NCBI GenBank assembly: GCA_963760405.1
Contig: CAVXCV010000004.1
Location: 620,001-684,000, forward strand
Source of the DNA: RYN-230 sp963760405
GTDB taxonomy: Bacteria; Actinomycetota; Actinomycetes; Streptosporangiales; Streptosporangiaceae
Reading direction: 5' to 3'
Length of the DNA stretch: 64,000 nucleotides
Each line of letters starts with the position of its first letter. Position 1 is the first letter of the stretch. Shown piece by piece: positions 42,683 to 52,199 of this stretch. The notes under the pieces are model-generated. The model searched no databases, was not told the DNA's origin, and saw only the letters and a list, made by a program, of their open reading frames with translations. The translations under genes were made by a program, and so were the position numbers.

Positions 42683-45600
42683 TCAGCCTGGGCACGGAGG
42701 GTGATAAGCCGAGCCAGGCAGGTAAGTGGCCCATTCTCCGCGGGTGAGTGGCTGCCCCGCCGTGGCGCACACCCCGGCGGCCGCGGCGCGGACCGCGGTG
42801 TCCCAGAGCCGGACCGTGCCGTCGGCGCTGCCCGCGGCCAGGGTGCGCCCGCTGGGCGAGAACGCGACCGAGTACACCTGATGCGCAGGCCCGGTGAGCT
42901 CGGCCAGCAGGGCGGGCCGGCCCGGGTGGCTGACCTGCCACAGCCAGGTCGTCCCGTCCGTCGCCCCGGCGGCCAGGGTGTGCCCGTCCGGGCTGAACGC
43001 GACCGAGTAGACGTATCCGGCCGGGCCGGTCAGCGGCCGGCCCAAGCGGACGGGCCGGGCCGGCTCGGCGACATCCCACAGCCGGACGGTCTTGTCCGCG
43101 CTGCCGACCGCCAGCACGGCGCCGTCCGGGCTGAACGCGACCGAGATGGCGTAACTGGCCGGGCCCGCCAGCGGCCGGCCGAACCGGGTGCGGCCGGGCC
43201 GGGCGGGCGATGTCCCACAGCCGGGTCAGGTTGTCCGCGCTGGCGGCGGCCAGGACGGCGCCGTCCGGGCTGAACGCGACGGAGAACACGTAGCTGCCCG
43301 AGTCGTGCATGGTGGCCAGCAACCGCGGCCGGGCCGGGCTGCTCAGCGACCAGAGCCGGATGGTCCCGTCGTCGCCGCTGGTGGCCAGCAGCCGACCGTC
43401 CGGGCTGAACGCGCAGAACTCCACCAGCCCGCGGGCGGACGCCTGGACCGGCCTGGTCACCGGCACCAGCGCTGGTGTCCCGGTGGCCCGCCACAGCTGG
43501 ACCATGCCGTCGCTGTAGCCGGCCGCCAGCAGGGTGCCCGCCGGTGACCAGGCGACCGCGTTGACGAGGGTGCCGGCCGGCCCGGGGGCGGCGGCGGTGC
43601 TCACCAGCGCGGGCCGGGCCGCGGTCCAGAGCTGCAGGCCGGTGCCGCCCACGGCGAGCTCGGCCCCGCCGGGGCGATAGGCCACGCTGTTCACCGGGCC
43701 GCCTGCCAGCAGCACCGGGGCGGGCAGCGTCCACAGCCGGACGGTCCCGTCCGCGTCCCCGGTGACTAGGCGCCTGGCCGTGTCCCAGGCCAGTGAGGTG
43801 ATCGGCTGGGGGTGCGGCAGGGTGGCGGTCAGCGTGCGGCTGGCCAGGTTCCACACCCGGACCTGGCCATCGCTGCTGCCCGCGGCGAGGCTGCGCCCGT
43901 CCGGGCTGAACGCGACCACGTTCACCCAGTCGGTCGCCCCGGTCAGGGTGCCGGCCCGGACCGGGTGGCCGGGACGGCCCACGTGCCACAGCCAGACCTT
44001 GTCATCCTGGCTGGCCGCGGCGAGCGTGCGGCCGTCCGGGCTGAACGCGACCGAGGCGACCAGCGCGCCCGGGCCGGTGAGCGGCCGGCCCAGCGAGACC
44101 GGCTTCGCCGGGTGGGCCACATTCCACAGCCGCACGGTGTCGTCGGCGCTGCCCGCGGCGAGCACAGCGCCGTCCGGGCTGAACGCCACTGACTGCACGT
44201 ACCCCGCGGGCCCGGTCAGCCTGGCCAGCGGCCGGATCTGCAGGCCGGCCGGGCCGTCCGCCGCCACCTGCCAGAGCCGGACGGTGTCGTCCGCGCTGCC
44301 CGCGGCCAGGATGGCCGCGGCGGGAGCCCCTGCGGCCGGGCTGAACGCCAGTGAGTACACGGTGTTCGCGGGACCGGACAGCGGCGCGCCCAGCCGCACC
44401 GGGTGACCGGGGTCGGCCACGTTCCACAACGTGACTGTCCTCGCGGCGCCCGCCGCGGCCAGCAGCCGCCCGTCCGGGCTGAACGTGACCGCGTACAGCG
44501 GATCGCTGCCCGGGCCCAGCAGCGGGCGGCCCAGCGGGGCCGGATGCCCGGGCCGGTTCACGTCCCACAGCCGCAGCGTGCCATCGGCGGCAGCGACCGC
44601 GAGGACCCGGCGATCCGGGCTCAGGCTGACTGCCTGCACCACCCCGGCCGAGTCCGCCAGCCGGGCGGCGGCGGGACCACCGGAGGATTCGAGCAGGCTG
44701 GACCGGGCCTGCACGGTGGGCGCGATCTGGTAGGCCGCCAGGCTGAGCTGCGCGGCCAGGGCGGCGCTCTGCCCCCGGGCCTGGTCAGCCTCGATGGCCG
44801 CCTCGCGGGACTGCGCATCCCGTTCGGCCGAGGTGGCGCGCTGGCCCGCGTCGCTGGCCGCGTGTTGCTGCGCGAAGCCGTACCCGGCCAGCCCGACGGT
44901 GGCCACGACCAGCACAGTCAGCGCCGCGACGAGCCGGCGCAGCCGGCTGGTGCGCCGGTGCTCCGCCGTCTGCTGGACTTCTTCCGCTTGGGTGCCCGCG
45001 GCCAGGAATTTCCGCGCCAGCGGGCTCAGGCTGGCGGAGTTCGCCGGGACAGCCGCCCAGTCCCTGGCCATGGCCAGCTGGCCGCCGCGGAGCAGGGCCG
45101 CCGCATCCCGGCCGACGTCATCCCAGGCCCGGGCGGCGCCGCTGATCCGGTGCCGGAGGCGCAGGCCCTCCCGGTCCGCGTCGATCCAGGAGCGCAGCCG
45201 CGGCCACGCAGTGAGGAGGGCCTCGTGACTGATCTGCGCGGTGCCGGAGTCCAGCGTGATCAGCCGGTCGGACACGAACCGGGCCAGCACGTCATCGGCG
45301 GACGTGCCGCCTGGCCCGTCGTGCAGTTCGCTGAGTTGCACCTGGCTGCGCGTGTCCGGCGCATCGTCGGCCACCCGCACCAGCCGCAGGAACAGCCGCC
45401 GGGCGATCTCCTGCTGGCCGTGGCCGAGCTGCCCGTAGGCGCGCTCGGCGGTCTGCGCGATCGCGTGCTGGATGCCGCCGCTGGCCTGGTAGGCGGCCAC
45501 GGTGAGACGGCCGCCGCGGCTGTGCTCCCAGGTGGTCAGCAGCGCGTGGGACAGCAACGGCAGCGCGCCGGGCTCATGCCCGGCGCCCGGTGCGGCCTGG

Positions 45601-46694
45601 TCCGGCTGCCGCGGCGCCACATCCCGGAGCAGCAGCTCGACCAGGCCCTGCTCCACCTCGATCCGGGCCAGCCGGGCGGGTTCGACAATGGCCCGGCGCA
45701 CCTCGTCCCGGGTCATCGGGCCGACCACGATCTGCCGGTCCTGCAGGACCAGGGCAAGCTCGGGGTACTGGAGCGCGGCCGCGTAGAAGTCGGCCCGCAG
45801 CGCGAGCACGACCAGGGCGGGGCCGGCCAGGGCGGCGATCGCGGTGACGAAGGCCTGCCGCTCCGCCTCATCCGGGCAGGCGGTGAACACCTCCTCGAAC
45901 TGGTCCGCCACGATGATCGGCCGGGTCCCGGCGGCGACGAGCCGGGCCGCGCCCGCGGGCTCGCCGCGCAGTGCTCGGGCTGCCTCGATCTGGGCTGCCT
46001 CGATCTGGGCTGCCTCGATCTGGGCCCCTTCGATCTCGGCGCCCCGGTGGTCCGCTGGCTCAGCCTGGCCAGTGCCAGGGGCGGCCAGGCTGAGCCGGGC
46101 CAGCTGGCGGGCTAGCTCACGCAGCGGCTGCGCGCCCGGGGTGAACAGCGCTAACGGCAGTGCCGCGGCCGTCCGCAGGGCCGGGATGAGCCCGGCCCGC
46201 AGCAGCGACGACTTGCCGGAGCCGGACGGCCCCACCACGGCCAGCGGCAGGGCGGGGGCGCCCGCTGGCTCGGCCAGGGCGGCCAGGGTGGCGAGCCGGG
46301 CGGTGAGGCCTTCCCGGCCGAAGAACCACTCGGCGTCCTCCAGCTGGAAGCCTGCCAGGCCGCGATACGGCGGTGCGGCCGCAGCTGGCCGGCGGCCGGG
46401 CCCGCGCCGGATCCGGCTGAGCGCGCGAGCCCATTCGGCCAGCCGGGCCGGATCGGTCTCCCCGCACGCCCGCAGGATCTTCGGCAGCAGGCCGGGCTGG
46501 GTCACCGGGGGCAGATGGCGCCCGGCGAAATAGTCACCGGCGGTGCTGGCCGGGATACCCGCCTGCCGGGCCACCTCCCGGACGGTCAGTCCGGCGCGCT
46601 GCCGGGCGGCGGTGAGCTCCTGGCCGAATTCCTGCGCTGTCGTGATGGCCGCCAGAGCCGTTCCGTCCCCTGGCCCGTTCTGGCCGACGGACAT
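42683..46694 (-). pseudogene. XRE-nSTAND-WD40 regulator with one frameshift near the end
   Basis: About 1,337 aa if the frame is repaired. N-terminal XRE helix-turn-helix (LTVREVARQAGIPASTAGDYF), nSTAND NTPase with Walker A VGPSGSGKSSLLRAGLIPAL and Walker B PIIVADQFEEVF, a membrane helix LRRLVAALTVLVVATVGLAG, then about 14 WD40 blades (VAFSPDG-LA-GSADDTVRLW). The frame breaks near 43198 at LWDIARPAR; the last four blades and the end SAYHPPCPG* continue in another frame, and dropping one C repairs it. Strong GAGGGGGAAG ribosome-binding site. Such proteins are thought to be signalling or conflict sensors. Confidence 0.88.
45979..46038 (-). repeat. Four 15-bp in-frame repeats (QIEAA) in the nSTAND gene
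   Basis: Units of GCTGCCTCGATCTGG at 45979, 45994 and 46009 and a degenerate fourth. They encode IEGAQIEAAQIEAAQIEAA, a likely helical insertion in the NTPase between Walker A and Walker B. Confidence 0.85.
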
Positions 46695-47032
46695 GTGCTT
46701 CCCCCTCGATCAACCGCCAACCCGTGCGCCCGGATGTATCCCCCCGGATGACTCCTGGGCGGTCCGGTCAGTTCACACGATGAGCTGAATTGATGCCATC
46801 CACGGTCCCGGGGCTGTCCGACTTTGTCCGAGAGTTGCCCGGCCAGCGGCGCCAGGCGAGCTGTTCCAGCGACACTGGGGCCTGGGTCCGTTCCAGCGTG
46901 GGGGGGAACAGCCCCGGTGAGGGGGGCATGGCACGTCCTCACGTCTGATCCGGCAGGGGGACCAGCGCCAGGGGTCCCGTTCGGTCCTTCGGGGGGAGTG
47001 GCGGCCGAACGGGGCCTCGGCGGCACAGGCGG
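46695..47032. other. G-run-rich non-coding gap between nSTAND and DsbA-like genes
   Basis: 338 bp with no supportable gene. It holds the leader of the nSTAND gene. From about 46895 to 47000 it has several runs of five to seven G (for example near 46900, 46922, 46957, 46993) that could form G-quadruplexes. No promoter boxes recognised. Confidence 0.45.
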
Positions 47033-47671
47033 CTATGACTCGTCCCAGGCCCGCTGCAACGTGGCCAGCAGCGCGTCCGCGGGCTGCGCGCCCGCCACCC
47101 CGTACCGGCGGCCGAACACGAAGAACGGCACCCCGGTGGCGCCGAGCCGGACTGCCTCCTGCTGCTCCGCGGCGACCCGGTCCGCGTAGCGGTGCGACAG
47201 CAGGACCGCCCGGGCGCCCGCCACGTCCAAGCCGATCTCCCCGGCCAGGCCAGCCAGGTCAGCCACGGTGAAAATCGGCCGGGCCGCGCCGAAGTGGGCG
47301 CGGAAGAGATAGTCCCAGGCTTTCCCGTGCTGTCCCTGGTCGGTCGCGTACGCGAGCAGCTCGTGGGCCAGCCCGGTATTGCCGACCCAGTTCTCCAGCA
47401 CCAGGTAAGGGCTCAGGCCCTCGTCCTTCGCCATCGTCTCGATCCGCCGGTTCATGGCCTCGATCTGGGCGTCGGGCAGGCCCATCTTCCTCCTGAGCAG
47501 GTCGCGCACTGGCTCGCTCTGGCCGGCCGGTGCGCCCGGGTCCAGCTGGAAGGAGCGCCGCACCACCTCGATCTCGTAGGCCTGCGCGAAGCAGCCCAGC
47601 GCCTGGTTCAGGCGATGAGCGCCGAGCCCGCACCAGGGGCAGATGATGTCCGCCCATACCTCGACCTTCAT
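47033..47671 (-). CDS. DsbA-family oxidoreductase (FrnE-like)
   Basis: 212 aa thioredoxin-fold protein with an inserted helical domain. Active site CPWC in VEVWADIICPWCGLGAHRL and cis-Pro loop GATGVPFFVFGRRYGVAGAQ. FrnE-like proteins are cytoplasmic disulfide isomerases or oxidoreductases linked to polyketide pathways and oxidative stress. No signal peptide. Starts at ATG 47671. Confidence 0.9.
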   Translation of the reverse strand: MKVEVWADIICPWCGLGAHRLNQALGCFAQAYEIEVVRRSFQLDPGAPAGQSEPVRDLLRRKMGLPDAQIEAMNRRIETMAKDEGLSPYLVLENWVGNTGLAHELLAYATDQGQHGKAWDYLFRAHFGAARPIFTVADLAGLAGEIGLDVAGARAVLLSHRYADRVAAEQQEAVRLGATGVPFFVFGRRYGVAGAQPADALLATLQRAWDES

Positions 47672-47975
47672 GCGTGCCTCGCTCTTGCCATGCCGGAAAC
47701 GTACCGGAATCCGGTACCCGGGGCCCTTCCCGGACGTGCCGGGCGGAGGTAACGTTCAAGCGGGTCCCGGGCTGATGACCGCACCGGAGAGCCACCGCTG
47801 AGGGTGCAAGGTGGCCGCGCAGGCTGGCTCTGGCCAGGAAGACGCCCCTCCTTTGTCTCGCCCGGGACCCGCCAGCTTCCCGCCCGCCTGCCTGGTGGTT
47901 TGCGTTCCCTATCCGGGTTAGGAGTCAGGATCAGGGGACGCCGTCCCCGGTTGACGAGCCGAAACAAGGGCACCC
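47672..47975. other. Non-coding gap before the small membrane protein
   Basis: 304 bp between the divergent DsbA-like gene and the short open frame at 47976. No gene, hairpin or promoter box that I can support. Confidence 0.4.
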
Positions 47976-48082
47976 ATGAAATGGCTGGCAGCAGCGGTTG
48001 GAGCCACGATCGTGGGGTGGGCGCGATCATCGCCGCTAACCGGGAGGACATCACCCGGTACATCCGGATGCGCCAGATGTGA
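47976..48082 (+). pseudogene. 35-residue single-pass membrane protein (DUF6893-like), frameshifted
   Basis: Start MKWLAAAVGATIVG at 47976, end AIIAANREDITRYIRMRQM* in another frame. Adding one G to the GGGG run at 48014-48017 yields a continuous 35-aa protein: one hydrophobic helix followed by the conserved N-x-x-DI-RY-(R/K)-(I/M)-(R/K)-x-M end. Very short proteins of this shape are widespread in actinobacteria; function unknown. Because of the frameshift and its size, automatic annotation would miss it. Confidence 0.55.
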
Positions 48083-48136
48083 CCATGGCGGCCTATGCTG
48101 GCGTTGCCGTGAGGTCGAGCTACTGAGGGACCGTGC

Positions 48137-49126
48137 ATGACTACTGCCGCCGTCGTTGCCAGCCCGGTCGATTTCGAGGCCTACGGCGATTACCGCGTGA
48201 AAGCCCCGCCCCGGCCGGACGGCGCGTTTGTCCGCCCGCTCTACCCGTTCCAGGGCCGGGTGAGCGCCGACGGGTCCACCGGCTACCCAGCCGCGGCGGG
48301 CCGGTACCACCTGTACGTCTCGCTCGCCTGCCCGTGGGCACACCGCTCGGTGATCGCCCGCGGGCTGCTGGGCCTGGCGGGCGTGGTGTCGATGTCCGTG
48401 GTCAACCCGGTCCGGGACGGCCGCGGCTGGGCGTTCCGGGACGGCCCGGGGTATTCCGCGGACCCGGTCAACGGCTTCCAGTTGCTCCGCGAGGCCTATC
48501 AGGCCACCGAGCCCGGCTACGACGGGCACGTGTCGGTGCCGGTGCTCTGGGACCGGGAGACCGGCCGGATCGTGTCCAACAACTTCCCGGACATCACCAT
48601 CGACCTGGAAACACAGTTCGGCGAGTGGGCCACCCCCGGGGTTGACCTCTACCCGGAGGCGCTGCGGCCGGACATCGACACGCTGAACGAGCGGGTCTAC
48701 ACAGGTGTGAACAACGGGGTGTACCGGTGCGGGTTCGCCACTTCACAGCAGGCCTATGCCAGCGCGGTGACCGAGTTGTTCGCCACCCTGGACGGCCTCG
48801 ACCAGCGGCTGGCCACCCGCCGGTACCTGTTCGGCGACTCGGTCACCGAGGCCGACATCCGGCTGTGGGTCACCCTGGTCCGGTTCGACGCGGTCTACGT
48901 CACTCATTTCAAGGCCAACCTGCGGCGGCTGGCGGACTACCCGAACCTGTGGCCATACGCCCGTGACCTGTACTCGCTGCCCGCGTTCGGCGGCAGCACG
49001 AACTTCGAGCACATCAAGAACCATTACTACCGGACCCACCCGCAGCTCAACCCGCTGCGCATCGTGCCCGCCGGGCCCATCCTGGACTGGACCGCGGCGC
49101 AGGACCGGGCGGCCCTCGCCTCCTGA
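48137..49126 (+). CDS. GST-like S-thiol-hydroquinone reductase (Xi class)
   Basis: 329 aa. Thioredoxin-like domain with catalytic Cys in SLACPWAHR (about residue 65), then NNFPDITIDL, and a helical GST C-terminal domain with FGDSVTEADIRLWVTLVRFD. This is the YqjG/ECM4 family of glutathionyl-hydroquinone reductases. Actinobacteria usually have mycothiol instead of glutathione, so a mycothionyl substrate is plausible but unproven. Confidence 0.9.
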   Translation: MTTAAVVASPVDFEAYGDYRVKAPPRPDGAFVRPLYPFQGRVSADGSTGYPAAAGRYHLYVSLACPWAHRSVIARGLLGLAGVVSMSVVNPVRDGRGWAFRDGPGYSADPVNGFQLLREAYQATEPGYDGHVSVPVLWDRETGRIVSNNFPDITIDLETQFGEWATPGVDLYPEALRPDIDTLNERVYTGVNNGVYRCGFATSQQAYASAVTELFATLDGLDQRLATRRYLFGDSVTEADIRLWVTLVRFDAVYVTHFKANLRRLADYPNLWPYARDLYSLPAFGGSTNFEHIKNHYYRTHPQLNPLRIVPAGPILDWTAAQDRAALAS

Positions 49127-49175
49127 CTGACAGACGGACGGACGGGGCTGGACCGGCGGCTGCTTCCCCCGAAGG

Positions 49176-49216
49176 ACCGCGCGGCCCGCTGCCTCAAGGA
49201 AGACCGCGCGGCCCGC
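49176..49216. repeat. Direct repeat of a palindromic GC element between convergent genes
   Basis: ACCGCGCGGCCCGC occurs at 49176-49189 and 49203-49216; each contains the palindrome CCGCGCGG. Lying between the convergent reductase and BLUF genes, it may serve as a terminator. Confidence 0.5.
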
Positions 49217-49240
49217 CTGTAGTTGCCCGGAGGCCTGAGC

Positions 49241-49708
49241 TCAGACGGCGTGCGTGTCGCCCCGGGCTGCCTGGCGCATGACGTCGAGCACGGATTCCTG
49301 CTCGGGGGTGGTGCCCCGGCTCGCGGCCGGGGAAATCCCGTCCGTGTGCGCGATCAGCGGGATATCCGGCTCACCGTCCGCGGAGACCCGGGCCATGGCC
49401 CACCGGGAAAACACCCGCTGGCCGACCCGGCCGGTTTCGATCACCGAGATGTGCTCGTGCCGCCGGTCTTTCTCGATGCTGGCGAACAGCGCCCGGACCG
49501 CCGTCTCCTCGCCCTCCAGCACCTGGGCGAACCAGTCGCCGGAGATCAGCAGGGCGCCGGTGATGTGCTGCTTCTTGTTATTGGAGCGGGCCCCGCTGAA
49601 CAGCGGGCCCAGCTCAGCCTGGCGCCGGTCCGCCGGGATCCTGTTCCGGCTCCGGTACATCAGCCGGAAGACCCCCGCGGACCCGGAACCCGGTGCTTCG
49701 TGAGCCAC
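49241..49708 (-). CDS. BLUF-domain blue-light photoreceptor
   Basis: 155 aa from GTG 49708, chosen because AGGAGA sits seven bases upstream. BLUF fold binding FAD: Tyr18 in FRLMYRS, Asn43/44 in RSNNKKQHITGALL, Gln62 in WFAQVLEGE, and Trp103/Met105 in FSRWAMARV, all the residues of the light-switched hydrogen-bond network. A 45-residue tail follows with no effector domain, so output is by protein-protein contact. No obvious partner gene is adjacent. Convergent with the reductase gene. Confidence 0.9.
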   Translation of the reverse strand: MAHEAPGSGSAGVFRLMYRSRNRIPADRRQAELGPLFSGARSNNKKQHITGALLISGDWFAQVLEGEETAVRALFASIEKDRRHEHISVIETGRVGQRVFSRWAMARVSADGEPDIPLIAHTDGISPAASRGTTPEQESVLDVMRQAARGDTHAV

Positions 49709-49778
49709 GACGCTGTCTCCTGCCACGAGCTACATCAGGACTTGTCCAATACTTGTTCATTGGAGGGTCCTGGTGGTC

Positions 49779-50954
49779 TCAGTTTGGGACAGGCGCCCGG
49801 CCAGCGAGTTCCGCGTACAGCGCGGCGGTCTGCGCGGCGATGGTGTCCCAGCCGAACTCGGACATCGCCCGCTTGCGCCCGGCCAGGCCCATCGCTGCCG
49901 CCCGGGCCGGGTCGCGGAGCAGCGCGTTCAGGGCCGCGGCCAGCGCCGCCGGGTCGTCCGGACGGACCAGCAGCCCGGTCTCCCCGTCCGCCACCACCTC
50001 CGGGATGCCGCCCACCGCGGAGGCCACCACCGCCGTCCCGCAGGCCATCGCCTCCAGGTTGACTATGCCGAGCGGTTCGTACAGCGACGGGCAGGCGAAC
50101 GCGACCGCGTGCGACAGCAGCTGGATGACGTCCGGCTTGGCCAGCATCTCCGGGATCCAGATCACCCCGGTACGGCTGGCCTGCAAGCCGGTCACCAGCC
50201 CGGTCACCTCAGCCGCCAGCTCGGGCGTGTCCGGCTGCCCGGCACAGAGCACCAGCTGGGCCTCGGGATCCAGGCTGGCCGCGGCGCGGAGCAGGACCGG
50301 CACTCCTTTCTGCCGGGTGATCCGGCCCACGAAAATGATGTACGGCCGGCCCGGATCGAGGCCGAACCGCTGCAGCACCCCGGTCCCCGGATCGGGGACG
50401 TACTCGGCGGTGTCGATCCCGTTGCGGATCACCCTGATCCGCTCCGGCGGCACCGCCGGATAGGCCGCGAGCACGTCAGCCCGCATGCCGTCGGACACCG
50501 CGACCACCGCGTCCGCGGATTCCACCGCCACCCGCTCGCACCAGCTGGACAGCGCGTACCCGCCACCCAGCTGCTCGGCCTTCCACGGGCGCAGCGGCTC
50601 CAGTGAGTGCGCGGTCATCACGTGCGGCACCCCGTACAGCAACTTGGCCAGGTGGCCGGCCAGGTTCGCGTACCAGGTATGCGAGTGCACCAGGTCGACG
50701 CCGCCCACGGCGGCGGTCATGGCCAGGTCGGTTGACATCGTGGCCAGCGCGGGATTGGCCCCGGCCAGCAGGTCCCAGGCCTGGTGGGCCACGGCGCCGG
50801 GCCGGTCCGCGCCCTGGCAGTGCACGGTCAGGTTGACCAGGCCGGCCAGGTTCCGGGCCAGGTAGGCGACGTGCACGCCCGCGCCGCCGTACACGTCCGG
50901 CGGGTACTCGCGGGTGAGCAGCGCCACCCGCAGCCGGGGACCGGGGCTGCTCAC
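49779..50954 (-). CDS. glgA: GlgA, Corynebacterium-type glycosyltransferase family 4
   Basis: 391 aa. GT-B fold: N-terminal TREYPPDVYGGAGVHV sugar-nucleotide loop, VHSHTWYANLAGHLA, middle IIFVGRITRQKGVPVLL and the catalytic EPLGIVNLEAMACGTAVVAS. In mycobacteria this group (GlgM) uses ADP-glucose to make maltose 1-phosphate or extend alpha-glucan. Its GTG start overlaps the glgC stop (GTGA), so translation is coupled to glgC. Confidence 0.93.
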   Translation of the reverse strand: MSSPGPRLRVALLTREYPPDVYGGAGVHVAYLARNLAGLVNLTVHCQGADRPGAVAHQAWDLLAGANPALATMSTDLAMTAAVGGVDLVHSHTWYANLAGHLAKLLYGVPHVMTAHSLEPLRPWKAEQLGGGYALSSWCERVAVESADAVVAVSDGMRADVLAAYPAVPPERIRVIRNGIDTAEYVPDPGTGVLQRFGLDPGRPYIIFVGRITRQKGVPVLLRAAASLDPEAQLVLCAGQPDTPELAAEVTGLVTGLQASRTGVIWIPEMLAKPDVIQLLSHAVAFACPSLYEPLGIVNLEAMACGTAVVASAVGGIPEVVADGETGLLVRPDDPAALAAALNALLRDPARAAAMGLAGRKRAMSEFGWDTIAAQTAALYAELAGRAPVPN

Positions 50955-52189
50955 TCGGTCACCTTCTGGCTCTTGCCCACCACGGTGATCCCGCCATCGG
51001 ACACCACGAAGCCGCGCTCCCGGTCGTGCTCCTTGTCCACCCCGATCTTGACCCCTTCGGGCACGATGACGTTCTTGTCGAGGATCGCGTCCCTGATCAC
51101 CGCGTGCCGCCCGACGATCGTGTTGTCCAGCAGCACCGACCGCTCCACCGTGGACCAGCTGTTGACCCGGACCCCGGGGGAGAGCACGGACTCCCGCACC
51201 AGGCCGCCGGACACGATGACCCCGTTGCTGACCAGGCTGTCGAGCGCCCGGCCGACCCGGTTGCCCGAATTGTGCACGAACTTCGCGGGCGGCAGGCTCG
51301 CCACGTTGGTGAGGATCGGCCACCGGTTGTTGTAGAGGTTGAAGACCGGGTGGACGGCGCACAGGTCCATGTGCGAGTCGAAGTAGGAGTCCAGCGTGCC
51401 CACGTCCCGCCAGTAGCCGGCGTCGCGGTCGCTGGCCCCGGGCACCCGGTTGGTCATGAAGTCGTAGACGTGCGCGGACCCTTCGTCCACCAGCATCGGG
51501 ATGATGTCGCCGCCCATGTCGTGCCGGCTGTTCGGATTGGCCGCGTCCTTGCGCAGCGCCTCCACCAGCACGTCGGCGGAGAACAGGTAGTTGCCCATGG
51601 AGGCATAGGCCTCATCGGGCCGGCCGGGCAGCGGGGGCGGGTCAGCCGGCTTTTCCAGGAAGGCCTCCAGGGTGTGGCCGTCCGCCCCGGCCAGGATCAC
51701 CCCGAACGCGGTGGCGTCCAGCCGGGGTACCGGAATAGCCGCCACGGTGACCCCGGCGCCGTGCGCGCAGTGCTGGTCGATCATCTGCCGCGGGTCCATC
51801 CGGTACACGTGGTCCGCGCCGAACACGATTACCAGGTCGGGCTTTTCGTCGTAGATCAGGTTCAGCGACTGGTAGATGGCGTCCGCCGAGCCGGTGTACC
51901 AGTGCGGCCCGAGCCGCTGCTGGGCGGGCACCGGGGTGACGTAGTTGCCGAGCAGCGTGCTCATCCGCCAGGTGGTGGAGATGTGCCGGTCCAGGCTGTG
52001 GCTCTTGTACTGGGTCAGCACGGCGATCCGCAGGATCCCGGCGTTGACCAGGTTGGACAGCGCGAAATCGACTAGCCGGTACATGCCGCCGAACGGCACG
52101 GCCGGCTTGGCCCGGTCCGCGGTCAGCGGGGCGAGCCGCTTACCGGCGCCGCCCGCCAGCACGATGCCCAGAACTCGCTGATCTGCCAT
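50951..52189 (-). CDS. glgC: Glucose-1-phosphate adenylyltransferase
   Basis: 412 aa. Makes ADP-glucose from ATP and glucose 1-phosphate. N-terminal GIVLAGGAGKRLAPLT nucleotide loop, FGGMYRLVDFALSN, FGADHVYRMDPRQM, and the left-handed beta-helix C-terminus with ISGG-type repeats. Begins 10 bp after the pgm stop and overlaps glgA. The operon order pgm-glgC-glgA supplies glucose 1-phosphate, ADP-glucose and polymer in turn. Confidence 0.95.
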   Translation of the reverse strand: MADQRVLGIVLAGGAGKRLAPLTADRAKPAVPFGGMYRLVDFALSNLVNAGILRIAVLTQYKSHSLDRHISTTWRMSTLLGNYVTPVPAQQRLGPHWYTGSADAIYQSLNLIYDEKPDLVIVFGADHVYRMDPRQMIDQHCAHGAGVTVAAIPVPRLDATAFGVILAGADGHTLEAFLEKPADPPPLPGRPDEAYASMGNYLFSADVLVEALRKDAANPNSRHDMGGDIIPMLVDEGSAHVYDFMTNRVPGASDRDAGYWRDVGTLDSYFDSHMDLCAVHPVFNLYNNRWPILTNVASLPPAKFVHNSGNRVGRALDSLVSNGVIVSGGLVRESVLSPGVRVNSWSTVERSVLLDNTIVGRHAVIRDAILDKNVIVPEGVKIGVDKEHDRERGFVVSDGGITVVGKSQKVTE

Positions 52190-52199
52190 CTCCCACCCC

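Noticed and set aside
40274..49708. A multi-gene defence island (kinase, UbiA-like, nSTAND, BLUF)
   Set aside because: Genes lie on both strands with gaps, none is a known nuclease or defence effector, and composition matches the surroundings; linkage is only suggestive.
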